Of a stretch of 64,000 bases of DNA, positions 19,363 through 28,489 are shown piece by piece. The stretch is from the NCBI RefSeq assembly GCF_029203305.1, contig NC_089466.1, positions 372,001 to 436,000 on the forward strand. The letters run 5' to 3'. The notes beneath the pieces are model-generated. The model made no database searches. It saw only the letters and a program-made list of their open reading frames with translations, and was not told where the DNA came from. Each line of letters begins with the position of its first letter. The first letter of the stretch is position 1. The position numbers and the translations under genes were made by a program. The stretch comes from Yamadazyma tenuis. Taxonomy: Eukaryota > Ascomycota > Pichiomycetes > Serinales > Debaryomycetaceae.

Positions 19363-20709
19363 ATGGTACCATTAGAACTGGCAGACACCTGTGTGCTAAA
19401 CACCTATACGTGTGAGTCAGTTCTGCAATGTTCAGAATACTTCCGAGTTGCTCAGCAGTATTACTGTAGCTCTCCAAGTACGACGCTGTTCATTCTCTAC
19501 AGTTTAGGGTTTATCCTTATCATTGCTACTTTAATCTTGGTGCTAAGCCTAGTCATCAGTAACTATATGTTTGAGAACCTTCACAAGATTACCGACAGTG
19601 TACACATCAACCCTAAGTTCCTATATTTCATAATCATTCCCCTTATCAACTCCCTAGGCGATATCACCAACTACCATAATGGACTAAAGATAAGCTCTGA
19701 GTTGGTGCTAGGACAACTCATTGGATCCAATCTAATTATATGTGGGCTTATAATAGGCCTTATATGTGTTATTAAGCCAGTTTCGGTAAGAAATGATAAG
19801 TCGGTTCTAGTCGACTTGGCATGGTTGTTGACGGTGTTTGTGATATTCAATTGGATATTGCAAGACGGTAAGATCACTCGTTTTGAAAATTGTGTCATGG
19901 CTGGGGTTTATATTGCCCATTTGGTATACTTGTTTGGTACAAATAAACAAGCTGACGAAGAACTTATACCTCTCAATATTGATGAAGAGTTAGAAGATTT
20001 GGAAAGACAAGATGAAATAAACAGTACGGCTATACCGTTTTGGCTTGAGTTGTCACATTTTATTGTGCATTGGATCAATCAGGCCATTAATATTGTGATT
20101 CCACTTGGACAGCCCACCTCACTATTGTACTATTTCACCATCACCGGAGTGTTAATGTATTTGAAGTTTCCGTATGCGGCTACAGTAGCAGTGCTGGCAT
20201 TAGTGCTTTTGCTCATACTCGGGTTGAAATTAAAATATGACTTGCCCTTTCTAATGAACGCTATAGGAATTGTGAACTCAGCACTAATAGTTTCCAATAT
20301 ATCAGTAGTGTTATTGAGGATAGTCAAGAACTATGGACTTATTTTGAAAATCAGTGATTATTTGCTTGGATTTTTGGTGTTCTCGATTATGAACTCAATC
20401 AATGACATTGTTACAAATGTGAGTTTATCCATAAAATATAACCTGCTCATTGGACTAAATGCGTGTTTGGGAACTCCATTACTTCTTATCCTCATTGGTA
20501 TAGGATACAATGCCCTCCTCATTGGTGGAACTTTAACATTTACCCTCCACCAAAACCTTATGATTACAGCCAGGGGTCTAATAGCACTCATTGGATGTCT
20601 AATGGTGCTCGTACCCCTAAGTAGCTGGAAGTTTACCAGAGCCATCGGGTTTGTTGCATTGGGATTTTGGTTTTGTATTAGTATTTTGAATTGTGTATTA
20701 GAAGATTGA
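19363..20709 (+). CDS. NCLX-like cation/Ca2+ exchanger (S. cerevisiae YDL206W type), divergent
   Basis: A 448-residue polytopic membrane protein of the cation/Ca2+ antiporter superfamily. A short N-terminal segment is rich in Cys with a YYC motif, typical of the NCLX branch. About six membrane helices, a short acidic loop (about 205-225) and a second helix set follow. The two alpha repeats are recognisable: NSLGD followed by GQLIGSN, and NSIND followed by an ACLGTPLL segment. In both, the usual GN(G/S) start has lost its glycine (IN, MN). It is also shorter than YDL206W (762 aa). Ion specificity and activity are uncertain. The first in-frame ATG is 19363; four codons upstream are open but begin with TTG. 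Confidence 0.65.
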   Translation: MVPLELADTCVLNTYTCESVLQCSEYFRVAQQYYCSSPSTTLFILYSLGFILIIATLILVLSLVISNYMFENLHKITDSVHINPKFLYFIIIPLINSLGDITNYHNGLKISSELVLGQLIGSNLIICGLIIGLICVIKPVSVRNDKSVLVDLAWLLTVFVIFNWILQDGKITRFENCVMAGVYIAHLVYLFGTNKQADEELIPLNIDEELEDLERQDEINSTAIPFWLELSHFIVHWINQAINIVIPLGQPTSLLYYFTITGVLMYLKFPYAATVAVLALVLLLILGLKLKYDLPFLMNAIGIVNSALIVSNISVVLLRIVKNYGLILKISDYLLGFLVFSIMNSINDIVTNVSLSIKYNLLIGLNACLGTPLLLILIGIGYNALLIGGTLTFTLHQNLMITARGLIALIGCLMVLVPLSSWKFTRAIGFVALGFWFCISILNCVLED

Positions 20710-20733
20710 GATAATATATACATCCGACTGACA

Positions 20734-22008
20734 CTAGAGAAATGCAGTCAATTCTTCATCAAAGTCATTAGCAGTAGTATCGGTGATAGTCTTAAACTGG
20801 TTCCGATATTGGGGGTTGTACTTCAACCAAAATCGAAGTACTTGTCGGTACTCTTTTGTTTCATTTTTACACGATTTAAAAAGCTTCAATTTGGTATCAT
20901 TATCAAGCTGGTGGTAAACAAGAAGCTCCCAGGGCTGGGAGCTCTCAAAAAGTCTGGTAATAACAGCAGTATTACCGAAAAGCCATTCCAAGCTAGTGAG
21001 TTTGTTGATACTAACCTGTGTGCTCAAAAGATTCTTTGACACCAAGAAGTTGGAGTTGAAGAGATTCAAGTCAATAAGTCTATCAATCAATTCCTTTTTG
21101 TTGAACTTTCGGAGGGAGATGGCCCGTTTGAGAACCTCGTTTAAAGAGTCGAGTTTGTTCAAATTGGTCAAGTAGTTCATGTACTTCAACCAAAGATCAT
21201 TATAGTTACAGGTAGCGAGAACCGACCGTTCGTACGCCTGTATCACATATTCGTGCGGGTAGTTCAACTCAAGGTAGGCCATATATTTCTCCCAAGTTTT
21301 GAGTTCGTTGATGGCGATGGGCTTTAAGTCAAAATATGGATGCAATTTTTTCTCAAAATCATAGAGCTTGAACGCCTTATACTGGGTTATCACATAAATG
21401 TCCGTGATGTTTTTCCTGAGCCCCTTATCAGATGTGTGTGTAAGTTCTCCAGAATCGATCAAGTCAAACATGGAGGTGAAAAAAGGTGAGTAATTGTACA
21501 TGGGTACCTCCAACACGTAGCGAAGCAAACGTTCATACTTAAGTTGGAAATTCAAAGTTGGATCTATGTTCTTGTAGGTTGACAAAAACTCTAAGTACAA
21601 CTTGTAGAAGTCAGCAGAAAAATAGTGGAAACCAACATAGCTTCGGGCCAGTTCGAAGAGTTTAAGGTATTGCAAGCAGTTCGACACACACACAGGATCA
21701 GCGACAAGACAGAACTCCAAGTATGCCAACCACACACGGGGAGAGTAGCTCACATAACGAAGGGCCCGGTTGTATATTGCCTTAGATTCCACAAAGTTAG
21801 CAAGTTCATATTCAAGATGAGCATACTTCAACCAGTAGTTTTCGAGTAGCGGATAAATCGTCAAAAGGGCATCGAAAACGGCTCGGACTGTGGGGAGATA
21901 TTGATCAGTCGACGCCTTGGATAGCTTCTGTACACTTTGCTGAAGTAGGCGGTCCCACTTGGCCACACTATATGGATCCTTCAAAAGGTCGATTGAAATC
22001 TGTTCCAT
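20734..22008 (-). CDS. PRP42: U1 snRNP HAT-repeat protein Prp42
   Basis: A component of the yeast U1 snRNP, needed for 5' splice-site commitment. The 424-residue protein is a chain of half-TPR (HAT) repeats. The pattern YPLLENYWLKYAHLEYELAN and, further on, YVGFHYFSADFYKLYLEF correspond closely to Prp42 (544 aa) rather than to its paralogue Prp39, as I recall both. The C-terminal third is shorter than in S. cerevisiae. The first ATG is 22008 (MEQISID). It converges tail-to-tail with the exchanger gene, with a 24-bp gap. Confidence 0.82.
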   Translation of the reverse strand: MEQISIDLLKDPYSVAKWDRLLQQSVQKLSKASTDQYLPTVRAVFDALLTIYPLLENYWLKYAHLEYELANFVESKAIYNRALRYVSYSPRVWLAYLEFCLVADPVCVSNCLQYLKLFELARSYVGFHYFSADFYKLYLEFLSTYKNIDPTLNFQLKYERLLRYVLEVPMYNYSPFFTSMFDLIDSGELTHTSDKGLRKNITDIYVITQYKAFKLYDFEKKLHPYFDLKPIAINELKTWEKYMAYLELNYPHEYVIQAYERSVLATCNYNDLWLKYMNYLTNLNKLDSLNEVLKRAISLRKFNKKELIDRLIDLNLFNSNFLVSKNLLSTQVSINKLTSLEWLFGNTAVITRLFESSQPWELLVYHQLDNDTKLKLFKSCKNETKEYRQVLRFWLKYNPQYRNQFKTITDTTANDFDEELTAFL

Positions 22009-22271
22009 ATCGCTAGTATTCAAAAAGAAACACCAAAATCAATCGCTTTCGCGAGGTCCCAACAAACCCAAAATTCTTCATCAGAAACTCTAAACACACG
22101 AGCGGAGAACGTATATGGGGAACAAAGAGGATCCCACTAACAGATACGGCAAACAAACACAGGAACAACAACCAGCTCAGCCTCAAGATACACGGTAGGG
22201 TTCCAAAATCCCCATGTATGGGTTCTATTGCGGCAAAAAGTGCTCGCACCCGTTTTGCAAGATGATAATAC

Positions 22272-22286
22272 TGGAGCAAAACCCGG
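22272..22286 (+). repeat. 15-bp direct repeat, copy 1 (TGGAGCAAAACCCGG)
   Basis: Identical to 22847-22861, 575 bp further on. The bases on either side differ, so the repeat is exact but short. Copy 2 leads into the CGG palindrome cluster. Confidence 0.8.
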
Positions 22287-22846
22287 GGGAATTAGTATTT
22301 TACGGTTGAATCTGGAACACGCGGTTAACAAAGAGGTTACTGGCGCAACCGTGCATGGCCAGGAACCAGTGCAACAAAATTATCGGCTGTATATAAGTCT
22401 TTGCTTAATAATCGTTGCTACCCCGGAACCAGTTCCTAGGATCCAGGGTGGGGATATTCCAACTGGGGTATAACCTTATCTGCACCCCTCCAAAATATAG
22501 ACGAATCTAGCTCACCCTCAGATCAGTGGTGGATGGTTGCATACACTATTAACGTGGGGCAACTTGAACCTCAACCCACCGTCCATAACGGCTGATTGTT
22601 TGTTTCGAAGAATTCCACCTAGTTTGCAATTTTGAAAACGCCCATGAAGAACTTATTCTTGGAAGGGCGTCATCACAAACTGGTGTCTTCGTTGGTATTC
22701 CCTATGGTAGCCGTGATTGGGTACTAGTTGGATGTAAGTTACTTAGTATTAGGCGCAAAATTACTGGTGTGGGTTAAATTATTGTACCAGATGCTGGATA
22801 TTGCCGTTTCCAACAGGACTTGTAACAGCCATTCATTGATGTACAG

Positions 22847-22861
22847 TGGAGCAAAACCCGG
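22847..22861 (+). repeat. 15-bp direct repeat, copy 2 (TGGAGCAAAACCCGG)
   Basis: Second exact copy of the repeat at 22272-22286. It ends 17 bp before the first CGG palindrome, so it may be part of the same regulatory block. Confidence 0.8.
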
Positions 22862-22878
22862 TAGACCAGGGCCAACTA

Positions 22879-22918
22879 CGGACCGTTTCGGGTCCGAGGC
22901 ACGACTTCCGACCCTCGG
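22879..22918. promoter_or_regulatory. Double CGG palindrome, probable Zn2Cys6 operator
   Basis: CGGACC (22879-22884) and GGTCCG (22891-22896) form a perfect inverted repeat with a 6-base centre. CCGAGG (22894-22899) and CCTCGG (22913-22918) form a second one that overlaps it. Seven CGG/CCG triplets lie within 60 bp, against an AT-rich background. Inverted CGG triplets are the usual site of dimeric Zn2Cys6 factors, three of which are encoded just beyond STL1. The site is about 830 bp upstream of the STL1 ATG. Confidence 0.6.
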
Positions 22919-23661
22919 ATAAATCATCGCGATGTGCCAAATGACTTTTATGTCGGTCGATCTTTGAGCGGCCAGGTTATTTTTAACATAAAATAAGTCC
23001 TGTAACTTACAGGATCACTATGAGTATAATATTGTAAATAATTTTACAGACATATAGGAAGCTATCCTCGTCGACAGCAGAGTAAATACAATAAAAGAAA
23101 GTTGTCTTCAAACCAGAATGCATATATGCCTTCATATACCCTGAGGTACAAATGGGCCCCGCATATGCACTCTTTTCTTCCCGCATTTGTAATGGCACAG
23201 AATATAACGCGCAAAAACCTGAAATGGTTAAAAAAGTTGCTTCCTCATAATACCGTCGTCAGTGTGTATATATCTGCAATGGTTCAAACTTAATTCTAAA
23301 ATTAAGTTCCGTCCAGATATAATATAGTCATGGAAACCGCGTCTTTCGGCTCACCAGCTGTGTTTTTCTGTCTACCACACTATCTTGTTGAACTCTTGAA
23401 GTATGATGCTAGTACGGCTGTAACCAAAATTTAAGCGGCAGTGGTGGCATCAAACATGTCAGCAGCAACAGAAGTGGTAGATCCTCACAAAAGAGACGCT
23501 TGGCCTGTATGTACCGCAGACGACACATTCCGTTTTGAGCGTTTAACAAACAATAGTATGTGTTGTGTGCATATAATTTTTCCGGGTCGCAGTATGACGT
23601 CTTCAAGTGATGAATAAAAGGTATTTTTTCTTTTGGGGTTGCTGCCTGCTTAGATATCCGA

Positions 23662-23669
23662 TATATAAA
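23662..23669 (+). promoter_or_regulatory. TATA box of STL1
   Basis: TATATAAA lies about 75 bp upstream of the ATG, a normal distance for an inducible yeast gene. Confidence 0.55.
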
Positions 23670-23744
23670 TGAACACCTTTACCCCATTATATACTTGGAA
23701 TTAATTGCAAATTTTCCTATTTATCATACTCATTAATTTTAATC

Positions 23745-25403
23745 ATGGTTTGGAGTATTGCTTCTAAAACCAATACTTTTGGCTTGAGAGGAAGAGCATT
23801 AAGAGTTGCCATCACCGCAACAGCTGTTACTGGGTTTTCCTTGTTCGGTTATGATCAAGGTTTAATGTCTGGTATTATCACTGCTCCTCAATTTAACTCA
23901 GAATTCCCTGCTACTTTGAACGATAGTGTCAACCAAGGAGCTGTCACTTCTTGTTATGAAATTGGTTGTTTCTTTGGGGCTATATATGCCTTGGTCAGAG
24001 GTGATAGACACGGTAGAAGGCCATTGGTTCTTTGTGGTTCTGTAATTATCATCATTGGTACAGTTATTTCTGTCGCAGCATTCAAGGACTCTTGGGGTTT
24101 GGGCCAATTTGTTATCGGTAGAGTCATCACTGGTATTGGTAACGGGTTGAACACTGCCACTATTCCAGTTTGGCAATCTGAAATGTCCAGAGCTGAAAAC
24201 AGAGGTAGATTGGTAAACTTGGAGGGTTCTGTTATTGCCGTGGGTACCTTCATTGCCTATTGGTTAGATTTTGGATTGAGTTATGTTAACACCTCGGTAT
24301 CATGGAGATTTCCAGTTGCCATGCAGATTCTTTTTGCCTTAATGTTGTTATTTGGAATGCTGCAATTACCAGAATCTCCAAGATGGTTAATTGCTCACGA
24401 CAGAAAGCCTGATGCTTTGTTGGTGTTGGGTGCTTTGAACGATGTTGAACCAGAATCTGACCAAGTTTTGGCTGAAATTACTGTTATTGCCGATGCTGTC
24501 AACAGGTTCGACAAGCAGCAAGTTGGTTTCAAAGACTTGTTCACCGGTGGTAAGACCCAACATTTCCAAAGAATGATGCTTGGTTCTATTGGTCAGTTTT
24601 TCCAACAATTCACCGGTTGTAATGCTGCTATTTACTACTCCACTGTGTTATTCGAACAAACCATTGATTTGGACAGAAGGTTAGCTTTGGTTTTAGGTGG
24701 TGTTTTTGCTACCGTTTACGCCATTGCTACGATTCCTTCGTTCTTTTTGATTGATACTTTAGGAAGAAGAAACTTGTACTTGATTGGTGCCATTGGCCAA
24801 GGCTGTTCTTTCCTCATTGCTTTTGGATGTTTGGTTCATGAAACTAAACAAACTGCTAAGGGTGCAGCCGTTGGTTTGTTTTTGTTTATCGTTTTCTTTG
24901 CCTTTACCATCTTGCCTTTACCATGGATATATCCACCAGAAATCAACCCATTGAGAACCAGAACTCTTGCTTCTGCTATCTCTACTTGTACCAACTGGAT
25001 CTGTAACTTTGCTGTTGTTATGTTTACTCCTATTTTCATTGCCAAATCTAACTGGGGTTGTTACTTGTTTTTCGCTGCTATGAACTTTGCCTTTGTTCCT
25101 ATCATTTTCTTTTTCTACCCTGAAACTGCTGGTAGACAATTGGAAGAAATTGATATTATCTTTGCAAAGGCCTATGTTGATAAGAGACAACCATGGAGAG
25201 TTGCTGCTACTTTGCCCAAGTTATCTTTAACTGAAATTGAAGAATATGGTAACCAATTGGGCTTGTACGACGGTGACTTTGAAAAGGAACAAAACGAATT
25301 GAGAGAAGACTCTTCAATCGTCAAATCCAATGATGAATCCTCCCACAACCAGGAAGAGAATACCGAAGGTGTCTTCGCTAATGATACCAGCAACAAAGCT
25401 TAA
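23745..25403 (+). CDS. STL1: Glycerol/H+ symporter Stl1 (MFS sugar-transporter family)
   Basis: Plasma-membrane proton symporter that takes up glycerol, important in osmotic stress and glycerol growth. The 552-residue product follows S. cerevisiae Stl1 closely throughout. Landmarks are TGFSLFGYDQGLMSG in TM1, the RGDRHGRRP loop, IGRVITGIGNGLNTAT, the PESPRWL motif, QFFQQFTGCNAAIYYST in TM7, and PETAGRQLEEIDIIFAKAY after TM12. The acidic C-terminal tail is variable. Codon bias is marked (TTG, GGT, GCT), so it is probably well expressed when induced. Its long upstream region holds the CGG palindromes, and its 3' end converges on the first of three Zn2Cys6 regulator genes. Confidence 0.94.
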   Translation: MVWSIASKTNTFGLRGRALRVAITATAVTGFSLFGYDQGLMSGIITAPQFNSEFPATLNDSVNQGAVTSCYEIGCFFGAIYALVRGDRHGRRPLVLCGSVIIIIGTVISVAAFKDSWGLGQFVIGRVITGIGNGLNTATIPVWQSEMSRAENRGRLVNLEGSVIAVGTFIAYWLDFGLSYVNTSVSWRFPVAMQILFALMLLFGMLQLPESPRWLIAHDRKPDALLVLGALNDVEPESDQVLAEITVIADAVNRFDKQQVGFKDLFTGGKTQHFQRMMLGSIGQFFQQFTGCNAAIYYSTVLFEQTIDLDRRLALVLGGVFATVYAIATIPSFFLIDTLGRRNLYLIGAIGQGCSFLIAFGCLVHETKQTAKGAAVGLFLFIVFFAFTILPLPWIYPPEINPLRTRTLASAISTCTNWICNFAVVMFTPIFIAKSNWGCYLFFAAMNFAFVPIIFFFYPETAGRQLEEIDIIFAKAYVDKRQPWRVAATLPKLSLTEIEEYGNQLGLYDGDFEKEQNELREDSSIVKSNDESSHNQEENTEGVFANDTSNKA

Positions 25404-25585
25404 TATGGCTCGATGTCACCACTCCCTATAATATATACATATATGTATAGACCAATGTATTATTAATTAGTCTTAAATCGTTGTACAAGTCCAGGGATAC
25501 ATATAAATTTGAACTAAAGCTGATTGTTTGACTATATACACGTTACCATAGATGAACTTCGAAAGAATTCATAAATAAATGTTTT

Positions 25586-28312
25586 TCATAAACCAATGCT
25601 GTTGTCGTAGAAGAAGTTGGGGGTTCCCCCACCAAACACGCGATCAAGTGCTTCATTAAATTCGGGATCTCCCAATGGAATCTTACCGGAGAAATAGGTG
25701 GAAGGGCTAGGTGAATTTCCGTAATTAGGGCTCACTTTGGAATCCCAAACCAGGTTTATTAATGGGTTCTTGGGATCATGAACTGAAAGGTAACCTGTTG
25801 GTCCTGGAATCAATCCTGGGCAACCCATTGGTGAAACTTCACCGAAACTATTCATGCTGTTTCCAGTACTATCTGTGGATGGAGCTGTAGTAGCAGTGAA
25901 GTTCGACTTAGAGTCTCCAATAAGGTCACTGGCAGTTGATGAACGGTCTGATTGTGTAGCGGGATTAACTATTTCAGCTCTCAAGATTGGATCGGCCCGC
26001 TTCTTTTGGTATAGCTCAGGGAAAAGGGCCATAAAGTGATTCAGGATTTGAATCAAATAAGGGTTATTGTCAAAGAAAACACGTTTGGACTGGCTTTCTA
26101 CAATTCGTATTCCCATTTGCAACATAATAAAGGTAACCAAACACATAACAGAATCAATTTGATTAAACATTTCACCATTTTTAGGTGGATTTCTGAAAAG
26201 TTGTTTTACCAGGCAATTTATCATGCCGTCAATCAAAAGTTCCATATCCGATACAGTGTCTTCACTTTTAGGTTTATTTAAACACAGTTGCAAAATATCC
26301 AAGACAGCAGCAGACAGATAGAATATCAACCAACTGAGGTTTGAAGCCGAAATTGTATTGCGAACAGTTCTCAATGTTATATGCACTATGGTTCTGGCAC
26401 TATCCGAAGCAAGGTCTCTGAGATATATGGCTTCAGAGTTTTTGATTTCGATTTCATGAGGATCACATTTCAACCTAGTGATTAATCTATTCATTGTCAT
26501 TAATTGCGTAAAGAACGCTAGGTGGAATGACAATAGCATCACTAATTGACCGTCTTCAATTGTCTTATTTTGGAAAAGCGCCAGATTACCAAATTCCGAA
26601 TCATTATAGAACCGTGGTCTGAGTTCCGGACTCATGCTTGATCCAAGTTCCCACATTTTCTTATTCATGGATGTCAAGATATAAATGATGTCGGTAAATG
26701 AATGATCACAAGAACTAGCACTGAACAATTTGGAATACGCTTCAAATCTTAACCTGTTTAAAAGGCTCATAAAGTGACCGAAGTATACATCGAGCCCTTT
26801 CTCTTCTAAAAGAAACTTCAACAATTTAGGATCCAAGTGGTTGTCAGTATTAATATTAAAAGGTAAATTTTTAACGGTAGAGCCCGAAATAAAATCTTTC
26901 CTGGTCAACGTCGAGACATCAGCTGGGTTAATCAAAGGAGGCTTTCCATGTCTGTAACAGATTTCTATATCCAAATATTCACAAAACCACCAAAGTTTTC
27001 TTCTGAATGCCACTTCTTCTATTGGTAACCCTTCAAACGACTCGCATCGGTGTAAACCTATTTCTTGGGCAAATCTTACGGCAACAGCAGCCAAGATATA
27101 GTTGGCAGTAGACTTTACCAACGTGAGCTCCAAGTAGATTATGAACAAAAGAATTGCTTGAACAGTTGAGACACCTTCACTCATGACACTAACCTTCTGA
27201 TAATAGTGAATGGAGCTAACCAAGAATTGAGACTGTAATTTAATTAAATCATCCTCACCGTAAGCATCCAATGTTGGAGTATTGCAAAGAGAAATCTGCT
27301 CACCTGAAGTAGGGGTGCAAGGGCCTGGTTTTCTTTTGTAAAGAACGTGACTAATACACAAGGCCAACGAAATATTCATAATCAATAGTTCTGATGACCT
27401 GAATTGGTACCTCACACCCCTGTTATACGTCCTTCCACCTTCATACTTCTGATTGTTATAGTAGTTCTCAAATAACTTTCGAAGGTAACTAGTTTCTACC
27501 AATTGGCCAGCCATAAACACACGCGAAAAAGCCTCGAGAAGATCATACACCAACTCTTGAGCTTCAGGAAAGTCACCTTCAGCCATTTTTTGTTTAGACC
27601 TTCCGTCCTTAGAGTTGGCCCCAGACCATACTTCGTTAAAGGATTCAATACAAATGCTGAATAAGCGTGGAAGATTACGAACAGGAATAAGTAAATGGAT
27701 ATGCTCTCTGGGAAGTCGACTGTGCATCCACTCAAGGCTCTTTTCACTGAAAATATGAAACATGGAATGACTTCCATAAAATGCTTCGGGCAAACAATAA
27801 GTCCGCTCCGTGTTGGTGTTACACTGTTCTTCATGTTTTAGCACAAATAATAAACTACCATTCTTTTCACGCGTATCACGAGAGTAGTCACCTTCAATAT
27901 CCAAATCCTTAGCTTGTATAGGTGGATTCAGGCCCTCATTCTCTTTCGTTATACTTTCATCTCCTCCTTCCCCTGTTTCATCTTCGTCTACACCATCATT
28001 TTCAGACTGCTCATCGCTCTCTGTAAGTTCTAAATTGCCAGCGCCGAGTTTCAGAGCCAAGTTCGTTAATAACCCTTCAAGTTTGGCTAACCTTGAATCC
28101 AACTCGGAGATACTTTGACCCTTGTCATTCTTAGCCCGTTTATTACGAACTCTCTTCTTGGTTTCAGATGGATAAGTACATTCGCCGCCCAAATAACTTT
28201 TGCAATTTCCACATGGAGACTGTCCGTCACACTTTACCTTCTTTTTCCGGCAATACAAACAGGCCCTAGCAACTCTGTCCCGCTTCTTACGTTCAGGAAT
28301 TACCACACTCAT
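25586..28312 (-). CDS. Zn2Cys6 transcription factor, copy 1 of a tandem triplet
   Basis: A 908-residue fungal binuclear-cluster regulator. The zinc cysteines are at 18, 21, 28, 34, 37 and 45 (C-X2-C-X6-C-X5-C-X2-C-X7-C), followed by a basic linker and a short leucine heptad coiled coil (about 70-90). A fungal_trans middle domain follows, containing RKLWWFCEYLDIEICYRHGK. The C-terminus ends TPNFFYDNSIGL, shared with the next two genes. The first ATG is 28312; the open frame extends 24 codons upstream but begins with TTG. Its 177-bp upstream gap contains a CGG-N12-CCG inverted repeat. I cannot assign an S. cerevisiae orthologue. A role in STL1 control is inference from position and operator. 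Confidence 0.88.
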   Translation of the reverse strand: MSVVIPERKKRDRVARACLYCRKKKVKCDGQSPCGNCKSYLGGECTYPSETKKRVRNKRAKNDKGQSISELDSRLAKLEGLLTNLALKLGAGNLELTESDEQSENDGVDEDETGEGGDESITKENEGLNPPIQAKDLDIEGDYSRDTREKNGSLLFVLKHEEQCNTNTERTYCLPEAFYGSHSMFHIFSEKSLEWMHSRLPREHIHLLIPVRNLPRLFSICIESFNEVWSGANSKDGRSKQKMAEGDFPEAQELVYDLLEAFSRVFMAGQLVETSYLRKLFENYYNNQKYEGGRTYNRGVRYQFRSSELLIMNISLALCISHVLYKRKPGPCTPTSGEQISLCNTPTLDAYGEDDLIKLQSQFLVSSIHYYQKVSVMSEGVSTVQAILLFIIYLELTLVKSTANYILAAVAVRFAQEIGLHRCESFEGLPIEEVAFRRKLWWFCEYLDIEICYRHGKPPLINPADVSTLTRKDFISGSTVKNLPFNINTDNHLDPKLLKFLLEEKGLDVYFGHFMSLLNRLRFEAYSKLFSASSCDHSFTDIIYILTSMNKKMWELGSSMSPELRPRFYNDSEFGNLALFQNKTIEDGQLVMLLSFHLAFFTQLMTMNRLITRLKCDPHEIEIKNSEAIYLRDLASDSARTIVHITLRTVRNTISASNLSWLIFYLSAAVLDILQLCLNKPKSEDTVSDMELLIDGMINCLVKQLFRNPPKNGEMFNQIDSVMCLVTFIMLQMGIRIVESQSKRVFFDNNPYLIQILNHFMALFPELYQKKRADPILRAEIVNPATQSDRSSTASDLIGDSKSNFTATTAPSTDSTGNSMNSFGEVSPMGCPGLIPGPTGYLSVHDPKNPLINLVWDSKVSPNYGNSPSPSTYFSGKIPLGDPEFNEALDRVFGGGTPNFFYDNSIGL

Positions 28313-28374
28313 CAAATGTACAAGTGATATAGATAAAAACAAAAAGTAAGATTTGATGATTAATAACCTGGAAG

Positions 28375-28396
28375 TGCGGAACAAATGGAAGCCGCA
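28375..28396. promoter_or_regulatory. TGCGG-N12-CCGCA inverted repeat upstream of Zn2Cys6 gene 1
   Basis: Perfect five-base arms separated by 12 bases, 63-84 bp upstream of the ATG at 28312. The CGG-to-CCG spacing (12) equals that of the outer triplets in the STL1 palindrome (22879 and 22894). This is consistent with one dimeric factor acting on both, possibly by autoregulation. Confidence 0.5.
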
Positions 28397-28489
28397 AGCT
28401 TCCGAAGGATTGAGGGGAGGTACACGCTTTTTCTTTGATTTGCAACCCTGGACGGCTGTTCATTATTCATTAAGCTATTTAAGTGTATA

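Larger units (their letters stand above)
22009..23744. other. 1.7-kb spacer PRP42 / STL1
   Basis: Unusually long for this genome. The left end is the PRP42 promoter. The rest contains a 15-bp direct repeat (22272-22286 and 22847-22861), an inverted repeat GGAAC-CA-GTTCC (22425-22436), a TATATAAG (22390-22397), one STRE-like CCCCT (22485-22489), a CGG palindrome cluster (22879-22918) and the STL1 TATA box. Short open frames (up to about 80 codons) show no protein-like composition, and I recognise no RNA gene. It is most likely a large regulated STL1 promoter. Confidence 0.55.

Noticed and set aside
22013..22279. 88-codon minus-strand frame overlapping the PRP42 promoter
   Set aside because: Not ATG-supported in a sensible place, no protein-like features, and it overlaps the PRP42 leader.
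22228..22473. 81-codon plus-strand frame and a similar one at 22728-22922 sharing an SGAKPG-like stretch
   Set aside because: The shared peptide comes from the 15-bp DNA repeat; both lack other coding features.
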